Shown: in pieces, positions 11,705 through 26,100 of the stretch
Position numbering within the stretch: position 1 is the stretch's first letter
Layout of the letters: every line of letters starts with the position of its first letter
Origin: Gordius sp. MW1
Lineage: Eukaryota; Nematomorpha; Gordioida; Gordea; Gordiidae
Length of the DNA stretch: 64,000 nt
Assembly: GCA_964036665.1 (NCBI GenBank)
Contig: OZ038526.1
Span: 19,902,001-19,966,000, forward strand
Reading direction: 5' to 3'
Translations under genes and position numbers: made by a program
The notes under the pieces: model-generated
What the model was told of the DNA's origin: nothing
The model's input: the letters and a program-made list of their open reading frames with translations, nothing else
Database searches by the model: none

Positions 11705-13135
11705 TAACAATTCAGAGGTCGGGTGAGGTAATAATGACCCCAAGCCGTTTAAAAATGCTGTACAAAATAAATTAGTGAATAATACAATTTCATTTTTTCA
11801 GTAGCTTAACAAAAAATTTACCCTAGAATATCTCTGCAAAATTTGGCTAGTTTTTATCCATTAGTTTTTAAGATAGAGAGTGTTTTAGATGCCCGGGGTC
11901 TTCCACAACCCACCTTCCATAAAATGAAAAAAAAATTCAACATTTTTTTTAAATATATTATTAAAACCCATTATTGTAAACCCATTTGTGAAGAAATTTT
12001 TTGTATACATATCTTTATTTAAAATATTCAAAATTTAAACTCTGATTTTAACATAAATTTTCCTCATGGTATTTCAAAGTGCTTATTCGTGATTTTTCCT
12101 GCATTTTTTGATTTTTTAATAAATTTAATATTAAAGGTGCAGTTTTTTATAGTTTTTCGTCTGAAGATGGTATATGAACACAGTTATAACATTTTTTCAA
12201 GTTCTTTATGATTCTATGACTACATATACTACAGTAGTCAGGAATCTGTGAGTGAGTTAACAGGAGATTAAGATGAGCAGAGTAATTGATATGCCTAACA
12301 AAATTACTTACTTTTATAGTAAATAATTTAGAAGCTTTTATTATATGATATATTTCAAGGGAAAAGACAATAATAAGTGGCACAAAAATTGTCCTAATAA
12401 AAATGTTAGAACAAAATAGAATTGTGTATTTCATTTACCTGGAGTAAAGCCATATGGATGGGCAACCAAAACTCCTCTTGATTGTTTTAAATTACTTATT
12501 ACAGATGAAATAATTAAGAGTAGAGTGAAATTTAGCAAATTTATGACTATAAATATGTGTAGAAAATGTATGTCTATTTCTATAGCCTCATAAAATTTCT
12601 TATATAACATTTTCATTTAAATATTTTTCCTTAATTTTGATCTTTTATTATGAATCGATATGAAAATTTTTATAAAATAACATTTAAATTTATAAAAATA
12701 TGAGTTGAGACCAATAGAAACTTTTTTTGCCAAAAAATTAAAAGCCAAAAAGTGCCTAAGTTTGAACATCTCTTTTTTTTGTTTTTGGGTTATTTTTTAC
12801 CAAATTTTTCACATTTATAGTTTCAACCTTCTTTTATATAATCTTATTGATTAAACCATAAAATAAAAAATATTTTTTTTTGGTATGAGCAAAAATACTC
12901 ATTAGGGGAAAAATTTTGGGGATGCTCTAATTTTATTGGTAAAATATTTAAACCACTTGATCAATCAGCCAAATTAATATATTAATGAATGTAGAAGAGT
13001 TGAAATATTATTCTTGCAAATTTTGACAAGTTTATATTATAAAACATCTAAGTTATAGCTATTTAAAGTTCGGGGTAATTATAACCCCAAATACCATCCG
13101 TGTTAGCATTTTTGACCCAACCTTTGAAGTGTTAA
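11705..13135 (-). mobile_element. piggyBac-like element, copy 1
   Basis: TTAA occurs at both ends (11705-11708 and 13132-13135). Inside, the ends read CAATTCAGAGGTCGGGT and, from the other end, CACTTCAAAGGTTGGGT. Near each end lies a short palindrome, GGTAATAATGACC on the left and GGGGTAATTATAACCCC on the right. Two - strand ORF pieces (12616-12431 and 12434-12147) give SNLKQSRGVLVAHPYGF and a Cys pair pattern (YCSICSHRIIKNLKKCYNC). I do not recognise this as an intact transposase, so the superfamily call rests on TTAA and the ends. Confidence 0.7.
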
Positions 13136-13644
13136 ATATAAAACATTGTAAATAATAATCATTCTCTTTTTCATAAAATTAATGAAGTTATTTTAAACAA
13201 TAGTCAATTTTTAATTTTTTGCTAACAGTTTATTTTTTACAATCTTTAAATATTATTAATCATAGATATGAACATTTTAATAAACATAGGTGAACAAAGA
13301 TTTATGAAAAAGTAGAGGACGACAATAGTTTGCAATAATTTAATACAATTATTCATTGGTCCATATAACTAAGATTAATATTAACAGAACAACAACTAAT
13401 ATTTCAATGGCCCGTACATAGACTAATACACTGCTTGGTTCCTTTAAAACTGGATTAATTACCATTTAGGATATTATAAATTTTAGCCAATTCGAAATTA
13501 AAATTATATGTATTAAAAGGCAATTTCTAACCAAAATCCATTTACATTTCAATGTTCGATTTGAAAAATTAAAAAAATTATCATAATGTATGAGAGTTAT
13601 AACATATAATATTAATGACTAATGACCAAAAAAGTGAATATCAA
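13136..13644. other. intergenic AT-rich DNA
   Basis: No ORF, repeat end or motif that I can support between the piggyBac-like element and the next MITE. Confidence 0.5.
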
Positions 13645-13830
13645 TACTAGCGTCGTAAAAACGGCTGGGTTTTGTTTGGTCGACCTTTAATTCAACTAAG
13701 ACTAACGGTCTGGACTGTTTTTCAAATTCGACAAAACTTAGAGGTCCACTAGGAAAAACAGACGAAAAAAACTTTGGTCTGAACTGTATGAAAGTCGACC
13801 AACCAAAACCCAGCCATTTTGATAACACTA
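13645..13830. repeat. palindromic MITE copy between the TEP and gamma-SNAP genes
   Basis: CGTCGTAAAAACGGCTGGG at the left and CCCAGCCATTTTGATAACAC at the right are inverted ends. GGTCGACC sits at 13679-13686. Confidence 0.8.
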
Positions 13831-14185
13831 ATTAATACAAATAATAGGTAAATAAACAAGATGGCGCTCATTTTTAGCAAACCTCTACATGAGTGAATAG
13901 ATAGAGGGGCAGGTCAGCAGTAGTCTCTTAGTCTATGGGCTCGTATAAGATACATATATTTGATAGCTAATAATCATGGAAGATATTTGGTTTCAAGCAT
14001 AGAAAATTCGTAGTAAATTAATCTCCAGCTGTGAAAATTGTGCGCTCAATTTACACATAGCATTTTCGTATTCCGAAGCCCTTAATACAAAAACAAACAT
14101 TTTCATGTTTCCTCTACAGTGCCACTATTTCCCATTAATTTAAAATAATTATTTATGATAAAAAAGATGTGTGTGAGTTGAGTTG

Positions 14186-17100
14186 TTATTTCAAGTCATC
14201 TTCAGAAGTATCAGAGCTGGGTGTTGCTATAATGGGTTTTTCAACGGTTGCGTCCTGCTCGCTTTTAGCGACATTTTCATCATCAAGTTCCTTTATAGTT
14301 ACGGATTCTCGCTTTTTCTCTGGACTTAAATCGGGTTGTGGCTGTTTGAAAGTGACGATATTTAATAATAATAACTTTACAAAAAAAATGTATAATAAGT
14401 TTAAATAATTATTTTTTTTAAATTTGCAACAAATTTCGGGCGTCACAAATTTAGACATATATATTCAAATTGAAACGAGATATGGCAAAGCACCACATAC
14501 TTTAATATGGAACATTAATATTTTTAAAATTATAAAATTATTAAGTGAACTTATTGTATTAAATCCAAAAATTTAAATATAGGAAAAACACAAAATAATA
14601 TGAATAAAATGGATTTAAGCAGATAACTCTTTATAATTCCCATTTTCAGAAAACTAAAATATACATTGATTTTTACGCGAGTAATTCTTATTGCAGTATA
14701 GTAAATCTTTTATTAACTATACTGCAAGCTAGTGCAATTTAAGGTAATCTAATCACTACATCTTTTGTAAAACAAACAAAGTATGGATTTAAATAACTAA
14801 GACATTTAAAGATAGTTAAAAAGACAGAACAGGACAGACAATTTCAAAATATTTTGACTATAATAATAATAACACTCATATAAAGCCCCTTAATAGAGGA
14901 AAAAGACTAAATTCACAGACTATAAGGGCGATTTAATTGTGTTTTTTTCCAACTTCTAACCGCCTAAAATTTAAAAACTTGTTTAAAAAAAACATCAAAA
15001 TAAGAGCAGGAAAAAAAAGCCACAAAACCTCGCCGTGTTGTTTTGACAGGGCGTGAATTGAGAGACGCGTTTGTAGTTCTCGGGCAAATTTAACGTTAGA
15101 GGCCTCGGAATCGGAATTTAGTTCCGTTTCGAAACGAGACGATTTCCTCCTTTGCCTATGATGATTAGCCAGGACGGGATCTTCTATTGTCCTCTCGTCA
15201 ACTGGTTCCGAACCCGATTGAGCGCCCGAAGGTTGGTCTTCAAAAGCGGTCTTCAGCTTTCTCGCTATGATCAGGAACTGGGGAGAACGAATAAAATAAT
15301 GCTAGGAAAGGACGGGACATACAGGACAACCAAAAATGAGCCCATAATTCGCATAGCAAGTGAAACGCGTTCTCACCTATTTGTAACGTTAAACAAGCCC
15401 CATTTTTAAGAAATGATGAATATAAAGTCTAAGCAGTCTGCCCCCTTACCACACTTTTCCGAAAAACAACAGTTGGGGCTAAGGTTACACTAAAACATGG
15501 CCCCTAAGTGATCAAATTCTTTGATTTCTAAAGAACTGAGAAGTAGTGTTGCAAAACAGAGGGATTTTGTTCAGTCGATCTTTAATTTAACTAAGAGTAA
15601 TGGTCGACTATGGGCTGTTTTTCCAAATTTCGACTAAGCCTAGGGGTCGAATAAGAAAAATCGACCAAAAATCTTTGGTCTGTTTATGTTTAGTCGACTA
15701 AAACCAAAGGGTGACCAAACAAAACTCAGCCTTTTTTACTACACTACAGAGAAGTAATAAAAGTCCTTACATCATGTGTTTTCATCTTTCTAAATATTTG
15801 AATGATAATTCATGTACTTTATATTTTATTAGTAATAAGAACAATTAAAGTTATATCTTTCAGTCAACACCCCAAGGGAAATAGCTTTTCCACAAAATTT
15901 AAAATAATATCAAATCTAGTATGCTTTTATTCAACTCAAAAAATACAAGAAAATCTTGGTAAAAATTTAGAACAAAAAAATATATTTTGTCCCAATATGT
16001 ACGAAATATGTCAAAAAACTGTAATCGACCCAAATACAATTAGAGGAACCCGCTCTGCTTTAAGTTTCGTAATTAAGCCTTGCTTTAAATAGATATTTCA
16101 AAATGACAATAACGGTGTGTCAAAATAGTTAGGCTTAAGGGGACGGGGTAGAAATACAAGTGGGTGAACCCCTATGGGCGTAACCCTCCCGTCAGGGACC
16201 CCTCCCAGAATCTTTCCTCACCCTTCAACCCTGAATTCAAGTATTATAATTTTATTTAAACTCTCTTAAACCATAAGCTCCATAAGCCTACCCAGGTAGA
16301 GTTATAGCTGGATTTCCTTTAAATCTTCAATGGTCATTTTTAGCCTCAACATAAATTGTAATCAAAACAAAGTAATACTTATATTTCATCGAGACGAACC
16401 ACAGCTTAAAACTTTCAAAAATGCCCAATTCTATTATAGCAAATCGGTTTTAAAAACCACTTAATTCACCAAAATACTGCAATTTTATTAAAAATCACAA
16501 AATTTCTTTCTCTCTAATTTATCGATTTTAAATTATGGACAGGACAGGACAAGACAGAAATTTGTCCATATAGAGCAAAAAAACGTACGTCGTTATCCAT
16601 ATTTTTAATGGTATTATCCTTGGTTTTTAGCTGTTCAAGAGCCTCCGTATCGCCTTCTTCGTAAGCCTTTATCAGCTTCAAGCAAACACCACACACCGTA
16701 CTTCCCGCAAATTCCAAAGAGCTATAAACAGCCCAAAAAAATATATATAGTTTTCACTCATTATTATCTAACCCATTTCGTATCTTATTTTTTACGTATT
16801 TTTCTCATTATAAACTTAAACATTTCTGAAAATTAGATTTTAAAAAAATAAATAATGCAAAGGGAGGCGAGATACTAAGGTGGGTCGAAAATTTTAAAAT
16901 GCTTTCGGGTCGGGTTCGGGTCCAGGTCTTTAGGGGATAGACTTACGAACAAGCCAGGTTGAGGGCCAAATTAGCTGAAACAGAGTCCTCACGACATAAA
17001 TGCACCACGACCAAGGCTAAACAAGTCGTACTGAGGCGATGTAGATTATTGATTCGTACATCTACGTCGAGATCTTTATTGAGATAATAGGCCGAATCGA

Positions 17101-20100
17101 ATAGTCTGTGTATATAATTTATATATTATAATTAAGTGTATGTATATAAAAATTAAAAGTTGGGTTGGACAGGACAGGACGGACAACCAAAAACGAGCCC
17201 GTAAATTGCATAGAAATTAAAGGGATTTTGGCCTCGGGTCATATTCAAACAAATTTTTTTTTTTTTTTAAGATAAAATCTGTTTATTGATATATATTTAA
17301 ACATAATATTAAATGGTACAAATATATAATAATGATATTAAAAAAAACATTATATGAGTATTATGTTTTCATCTTCCTCTTTTAGAAGAGGCCAGGAATC
17401 CAAAAAAGATTTGAAATTAAATTTTGCAATTAAGATGGCTGTTGATTGTTTTAATAAAAATGCGGGGGGAATATTTGGAGGGAGGGGATCGCCTGCCTAT
17501 TTCTTTGAATAAAGCCAACGCCATTTTTCCATAGGATCCTGAACAGGAGGAAACTATTGGGATAAAAATACTAGAGTCCAAAAGGGCCTTGTATTTTTGG
17601 AGCTTGCGTTCTTCGGCGAGGGCCATGGGGTCATAATTAAGATTAGAGGGGGCAAATAGGTCTATGCATGTAAAATCCCACTTTAAAAGGAGACCATTTT
17701 CCCATGGGATTAGCGATGGACCGTCAGGACGCATTCGACCTTCAAGGGCAGGATCTGAAGGTTCAAGTATGGATGGGATTTGGGCCTTTCTAAGGGCTGA
17801 CTGGATAATAGAATTAATTTTAGAGTGTCGCAAGTGTCTAAATTTATTAAGTCTGCAGTGTAACGGATGGCGTGCTTCTTCATCCACAGGCAGGTTGCAA
17901 TTTTTACAGGCATATGCCTTTGTGTATTTTATTTTAAGGCGTAATGCTACATTGTAGGATAGCTCGCAATCCTTTAACATCATATTGGAAAACCTGCTAG
18001 GAAAAGCCTCTAGCCATTCATGTCCAGATTTATCAAACACCAAAGATCTAAGGTTGTAATGTTGTTTGGTATCGCAGCTCGAAAGGAGATAAGCAACGGA
18101 GTGCGAAACCAAACATGCATCCCAATCCTTTTGATTTGGTGTTTGTGGTGGTGAGCTTTCTGGTAGAACATTTAAATTCCAAAGGGATAGGGCCTGTATA
18201 AATGTTTCATCAAGGGGGTATGAAATTAGTTTGGCGACGAAGGATTTTGAGGATAAGTGGGATGATATAAATGAGGCCAAGGATAAGGAGCTTGGTGAAC
18301 GAATTCCCAGACCCCCAGATTTTGTTGGTAATGTGGCTTGTAGCCAGGTGTTAGTATCAAATGATAAGTTCAGGGTGGATTCGATGACAGATTTTATGTG
18401 GGTTTCGAAATTATGTAAAATATGTGTATGCAAAAATGCGCTTGTTGATCGGAAGCAAAATAATATTTTGGCTATATTAAAATAGTTTTTCAATATGTAA
18501 AATGCGTGATGAGCGGGCATAAGCTTAAAAATTTCATTTTTACATTTTAAATTTTTAAGGTTATTGTCGAGATAACTTCTTAAGCATTCAGGACCGCCTA
18601 TTGGAGAACCTAGTAAAAATACCTCGTCCTTCTCGAGGCGTAGAAAAGATGCAAAGGATGGGTGGATGTCAGTTGTGCTGTCAGAATAAATTTCGCATTT
18701 TGTCGCGTTTAATGATAGGTAAAGTTTTATGTAGTATTCATTAATGATGTTAAGAGCTTTGATTTGCTCTTCCGTGGTGCCTGATAGGGTAACACCGTCG
18801 AGATACCATACGTTTAACCTCAAATTGCATTTGTCGTTGATTTCATCTATTAATGGTTTGATGGCCATACAAAATAAGGGGGGGGGGGGGGCCAAGGGGG
18901 TCCCCCTGTTGAATGCCCTCAGCTGAATCAATGAAAAATTGTCCAAATTTTAAAATAGACGGGGTGCCATAACTTAAAAGAATATAGTTGGCATATTGGG
19001 GAAAAGCATCGATGAAAGTGTTAATAAAGGAATTTCTATTTAGGTTGTTAAAGGCATTTTAAAAGTCTAATTTTATAAAAGACTCGCTAGGCGGTAAATT
19101 TTCAAGGGTCAATCTAGCAGCATGCGTAGCTATTTCACAACCCCCTTTAACACCGAATCCTAGCTGATGAGGCATTAGAGATGGGGATAAATTATGCTTG
19201 ATTTTGCTTATAACTTTAGATATGATTCTCCGGGAGACTCCGCCGATGGCGATCGGTCTTAGAGTTTTGTTCTGTTTTTGAATAGCAATTAACTTGGCCC
19301 CAAAAATTATTGGTCGTACTTCTTGAGGAATGTTGCCATTATAGCAATTAAAGGGATTTTGGCCTCGGGTCATGTTCAAACAAATGAGAAGTAAGCATCG
19401 GTCATCGTTATCTTGTCTATAGAATTATTTAGCCAGTTTCGCAATAATCCGATCTAAAACAACATCCTAGACAAGTCGCCCAAAGGAAATATATAAAGGT
19501 TCAGTTGGGCACAAAAATAAAAATGGCATTTGGGCCCGGATGAGGTCAAAAAATTAAAGCCAACCAGCGGTCATAAGCTAATCTATTTGTGAAAGCAAGA
19601 TAAAAGTCATTTACAGAAGCATAAGTCCACAGCAATTAAAAACCTGTATAAGTTTTCATGTCAATTATTCAAAAATTACAAGTTGAACAGGATAGGACAC
19701 GACAAACACGACAACCAAAAGCGAGCCCATAAATTGCATAGCATTTAAAAGGAAGAACGAATTGGACAAGCTTGGATGATGGTCGGCCGGGTCGGGCTCA
19801 GGTCAGGGCCCAACTATTAAAACAAGCTTTTAAGCATCGGGCCGGGCTCGGATAAATTAAATTGAAACAGCAGTCATTTATAATTCCGACCAAAATATAG
19901 TCAACATCAAAATTTTCCCTTATAAAGCAACAAGTTGGACTAGGTTCTATGATGGTGGGGCCGGGCTCAAGTCGGGCCCAAGCTAGTAAAAAGAGGTCTT
20001 GGCCTCTGGCCGGGCCCATCAATTTAAAAAACAATATTTATTTAAAGGCCAAAATTTAGCAATAAGCCAAAAAGTTGGAAAACCTTTAAATGTGATAAGT

Positions 20101-23100
20101 CGCATTTTACAACAACAAAAAATCATTTGTGCCCGTTAAAACAAAAAGGCTTCTGGTCTCGAGCAGGGATCAGACAAATTAAATTAAAACAGCGGGCATT
20201 AATTATATTTTAAACAAATTTCGTAGAATCCTGGTCACAAAATAACATTTTTTTTATTTCAAACTAAGCTTATTTCCGTGTTTTATTTTCCTTTAATGTT
20301 GCAAATATAGGTTGAGGAAAAAGTTCGTAAAGTTTTTTTTAAAGTCTTTTATTTAACGATTATTTATTGTTATAACAATAACTTATTCAATAATATATTC
20401 GCCGTTGCTGTTTACGACCTCCTCCCACCTTTTGACCAATTTTTCGATGCCATTACGCCAAAAATCGACCGGTCTGGTATCGAAGAAGTTGTTGAGCCAG
20501 TTTTTAAGGCCCTCTACATTGTCTAAGGTAACGCCCCTCACATGGTTCGAGAGAGAGCGGAAAAGATGGTAATCCGTCGGTGCAAGGTCCGGAGAATATG
20601 GTGGATGCTGAAGGACCTCCCATTCGAGCTCTTGGAGTGCGGCTTTTACGACTTGAGCAACATGGGGCCTTGCGTTGTCGTGAAGGAGTATGTTCTGGCC
20701 TTGTCGATGGGGTCTTTTGAGTTGAATAGCCTCATTCACGTTGTGTAGCTGGGATATATAGAGCTCCTTGTTGACCGTGGCATTCCTTTCCAGAATTTCC
20801 CAATGCAGATGATCTCCCAGTCCCACCAAACGCAGATCATGGTCTTCTTTGGATGGAGGTCAGGCTTGACCCTCGGCTTTGGAGTCGGTCCAGGAGCCAC
20901 CCACTCCTTTCTTTGCTTCAAATTTACATACAAACACCATTTCTCATCTCCCGTGACGATTCGGTACAAAAAGCGCTGTTTATGACCGCGGGTTGCTCGA
21001 TGACGGGCTAGATGTTGAGAAGCAATTTGAAGGCGATTTTCTTTGTGGCTTTCGTTAAGCTCGTGAGGGATCCAAGATCCCAATTTTGGCAAATCCCATC
21101 GAATGAAGATGTTAGGATGGTTTTCTGATCGAACTTCATTATATCCGCCAATTTAGGACTTGTTTGGCGACCGTCCTCCTTCAAAAGTGCTCTGAGACAC
21201 TCTTCGTCGAATTCCGAGGGTCTTCCGCTACGGGGCTTGTCAGCGATGTCAAAATCGCCATTTTTGAACTTTGCGAACCATTTTTGTGCTGTAGACTCAA
21301 CTATGACACCTTCTCCGTATACTTTACAAATGTCTCGGGCGGTTTCAGCAGCGTTTTGACCACGATGAAAAGCGAAGAATAGCAGGTGTCGAAAATGTTA
21401 ATTTTTACCGTTTGGATACTCCATTTTAACGTCGCGAAAGTCATAAAAACTAAGGGGAAAGAGTTCTACTTAATGAATATTATATAATTGATCAGAAGCA
21501 ATAAATCGATAAAATAATGCAACATGTGTTGCACCCTACCGAACTTTCTCCTCAACCCATACAATGTTTCAATTGGCAATTTATGGGCTCGTTTTTGGTT
21601 GTCCATCCGTCCTGTCCAACTTGAAATTTTTCACTAATTGCTGTGGAAACTTAGACCAGTATAAAATGGCTTTGCTTTCGCATAGCTCATGACTGCTAGT
21701 TGGCTTAAATTTTTTTGAACTCGCCCGAGCCCAAAATTTATTAATGTTTATGGGCTAACTGATTACCATTAACATTATACATAAATTGCATTTCGCAATT
21801 TTTTAAAGATTCATAATATGAGGTTGAGTAAAAAGAACGGGGGGGGGGGAAAGAGGCCCCTTTAGATAGGTATATTCCCCCCCCATTTGAGACTACGACA
21901 TTATATAACAGGCGATCTTTTCATAAAATACATATCTTAATCATAGATTAAAGAGAAATATAATAATCACAAAAAAGCCACTAAAAACATATCAAAGCAA
22001 ACCCTTAAATTGTATCCGCTAAAATTTACAACATAAAAGGGGGGGGGGGGTGGCATACAATTTAAAAACTTTTAAAAATTTATGATACAAAAAGTCAAAG
22101 AGGGGGAGGGGCGGGTCGGGCCTACTTAGCCAGCCCAACCGGAGGCCTGAGCCCGGCCCAAAACAAACCCCATTTAAATAAGCATTTAAATGCTATGTTT
22201 TAAATAAATCCAACTCTATATAAATAAAACAAAAAAATTTTATTTTAAACCTAGCTAAATCGGATTTTTCCAAAGTAGCAAAATAAATTGAATTCTTTAT
22301 TTAATCACCACACTTATCATCGTTTTAAAATTAAGAATTAATAGCACGAAAGTAAATTATATATTATTTATAGGGTAAATTTTTTCCAAAAGTTGCAATA
22401 TATATACAAAAATTTCGGCCGGGCTCGGGTTAAATAAAATATCGGGCTCGGGCCGGGCTAAAAAATCCCTTTTGCATGGCTCTAGACAGGATAAGACAGA
22501 TGGGACATTTTTCCTACCCAAATTTGCCTTATAAATTGGGCATAGCAGTTATTAAAATAAATCGATTATCGATTTTCAAGTCATTATATATATTGGAAAA
22601 ATTGCAAAATCCATCACCCCTTTCCATACAAAAAAGGCTCTTAATAAAATACGAGTCCCAATTAGGCATTGCTTTTTGATATCCTTAGAGTTGGAGAGAG
22701 AAAGAGAGAGAGCGAGAACGTTACAGGGGTGGTGGGTACTTGCCAAATTATTTATAAATATAGTTCGCCACTTTCAAACGTATAAAAGTGACGACATTGG
22801 CCCGCCTACCCCCCCCCCTCGACCTTTTAAAGATATTCTGAAATTTTAAAACAATCTAACCCAGCCCTAATAAAAACCTTTTTCCAAACCAAGCCAACAA
22901 CTAGTTAAATAACTAAAATATTTTATTAATCTGAGAAAAATGTCCACAAGTCTTGTCCTGTCCTGTCCATCTGTCTTGTCCAACTTTTTGGTTTACAAAT
23001 ACCACGCTCAACCCCGAGTCGATACATAATTAAACTGCACCTTGGTATTGATATATCAGGATTTTCTTAACATAGTTAATGGGTCTAAACAAGAGTTTTT

Positions 23101-26100
23101 GAAAACATTTTGGATTAAAATTTCATAAAATAAATATTAGAAACTAATTCAAATCCTAACTTATTTTGACCAAAAATTGCTTAAAGTCAATTGATAGATA
23201 ACACTTTAAAACAGATAGTGTTACTGAAGAATGTTTAAAAGTTATAAAAGGTTTTTAAAAAAACAAAATTAAATTTTTAAGCAAAGTGATCAAATAAAAT
23301 ATGAATGTAACTTTAAAAATTTATTTATCTAATAGGTTTTAAACTATATTCCAAATCTCTAAGTGATAAGAGGGTCAAGTTATTTTGTTTTATACGTTTT
23401 GATGTTTAAAAAAATGTCAATCAAACGCAACCTCATGACGTAATGCGTATTTATCGTCTGCTTTGAAAATTTGAATATACAATTCTTTAATAAAAGTGTA
23501 TCACTCATAGTATTTTCTAGAACGTCATGCGTGTAGGTAGTGTAGTGTGATAAATGTAGGCATGTGCTGGGGAAAATGGAAAATTTTTACGGTTTTGAAC
23601 ATTAAATCAAAGTCATTTTTTTGCTTATTTTTCACGTCAAATATTATTATAGGACAATCGTGTCCCCTCCTGCGTGGCTAAATAAATTAAAAAATCTAAT
23701 TTTGTCCTTTTTTTTGCGCGTTAAATAAGGAGAAAGAAAATACTTTTAAAAAAATGCCAATAAATGTTGATATATCTCAGTTCTTCGGACCTCTAAGAAG
23801 GGCTCCGCCCCTAACTCCTAACAAGGTTAATATCCTCGGTTCTTTGGTGTTAGGTAGCGCCCCCGGGCCCCGTGTTGTTTTTTGTTGAGCCTTTAACCTA
23901 AACTCTTCTACACTTCGTTGAAAGACATTTCATTTGCTGTGAAATATAAGCGGGGGAGAAAAACGGACCTTAATGTTTGCGGGCTTAGCTACGTCCAGGC
24001 TTATACCGGTTGCTTTAAATTTTTATGAATTATCTGAGTACACTGAGGGCTTATTGACCAAAGTAAGGTTTGCGGGCAATGCTTTTTTTCATAATATCTC
24101 AATTTTTAATGCTGTATATCTAGACATATTTTAAACAAAAAGGAGAATTTGCTTAGGAAGTTAGGGGATATTCGCAAGTTTGGGAAAAACCAAGATTAAT
24201 GATGTTGCTCCGGGCTCGATTCGGGCGCAAAAATAAAAATGGCTTTTCGCCTCGGGCCGGACTACTCATACAAATTAACGTAAGACAGTGGTCATTTTAT
24301 GGAGCATTTTAAACCTGGACTCTGGATTATTAAAATAATTAAATAAAGATAGAATACATGTGAACAACAAAGTGAGTTAAAAAAAACCTTATTTTTTCTT
24401 GAACTTGACATTATGATGATAAAATTGAGGAATTAAAAATTGATTAATAAGCATCGGCATTAAATACCAGGGAAGGAAAGCTTATAAAAGCCAGAGAGAT
24501 GAGAATTATACAGTGGAGCTTGGGGTAAACTAAGCTCGACCATGTGACGAATGACTTTCTCATGACAAAAATGAATATTCAACCTATGGCAGACATGATT
24601 AACGAAAATCGGTTAAGGTGGTATGAACATATATTAAGGGGGACACGAATGACCTAAATCGAAAAGTACTGGACATGGAGGTGCCGGAGAAGAGAGGAAG
24701 AGGAAGAGGACGACTCCGTGTCACGTGGAACAAGGCGATAAAGTTATGAAAACTAAAGAGTAGTCAAGACATGGCATTCACCCGGTCAAGATGCAAGAAA
24801 CTTATCAAAACAAACGACCGTGGGACCAAATAACTGATAAAGAAGAAGAAGATTTAAACAAAGGGCTTTACTCCTGTACCCCGGCTGGGGCTGCCCCTCT
24901 AAACCTTACTCAAGGGGCTCCGCCCCTTAAACCCCTCTACTTGCTGTCTTTGTGTGGCCTTATTAGGCTCTTTTAAATTCGTATGGGTGCATTCATTTGC
25001 TGTGCAGTTTAAGCAATAGTAAAAATTAACGGAGGGCAAATTGAGTATAGAGGGTCGGGCTAAGTCTATAATGGTACCTGTTGGCTTAAGCTACACAATA
25101 TATCAGTAAATCATGATAACAATAAGACCCTATTGCAATAAAGCTCGGTTGGCGGCCAATGATATACCTAAAGTTTCTAAGCTGATGTAAGCAGAATTGT
25201 AGTTTTCCCAAATAAGTGAAAAGCTGGACGCGCTAAAATATGTTCAGGCGCAAAAATAAAACAGATTTTTAGGGCGGGTTGGGGTTTTGATTGAAGTCAG
25301 AAAACGGTCATTTGCCAGAATCGGGATTTTGCGATAGGACCAAAAAAAGTTTTTAGCACCTTTAATAAAAAAAACAAACCTGTGGCAATTTACAAGTTAA
25401 AAAATTCTTTAGACATGTATTAATTTATTTGGCAGTTGATTTATATAGGCAAAACGTGTAAAGCAAAGCAATAAAAAATTTGATGTTAAGTACTTTGCTT
25501 TATGTGTTTATATTTTGTATTTAGCGTGTTAATTCTTCCTACATTAAGTTCGTGAATTATTTCCCATAGGACAATTATATTTTAATCGCTCTTTATTAGA
25601 GATCTGCCAGTTTTTAGAAGGTCGGCCCGCCCGTACCCGTTTCCAAAACTTCAAGGCCCGTCCGAGCCCGCCGGTAGTTTTTTTTTGCCCGTTCGAGCCC
25701 GTGCGTAAATTTTCCAGGCCCGTTTGTACCCGTTTAGAAAAACGTCAAGCTCGACCAAGCCCGTTTGAATTTTTTTAAAAGAACTTTCACAGATCTTTAT
25801 TTTTTGACATATTCATAAAAAACATCAATAATTATCATGTAAAAATAATAAATCATCAATTATTTCTGCAATTAATACATCCAAAAAATATCAATATAGT
25901 AATACCATCCAATTTCTTTAAAAAATTACAGGAGAATATTCCACTTCCAACAGTTTAATTTTATTTGATTAATTTAAGTTAATACACCTAAGAAGTTATA
26001 TAGTATTACCATTAAATTAATATACTTTAATAAAATTACATGAAAATATTCAACTTTCAATAAACAGTTTACATTGATTTGATTAATTTATATCAATTAA

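Noticed and set aside
15802-16092. 96-codon + strand ORF within gamma-SNAP intron 8
   Set aside because: No domain, biased composition, opposite strand to the host gene, and no splice or promoter signal. Probably chance in AT-rich DNA.
24791-24976. 61-codon ORF with GAAPLNLTQGAPPLKP
   Set aside because: It starts in the non-LTR remnant and runs through a GGGCTCCGCCCCT palindromic repeat that also occurs near 23800; no protein family support.
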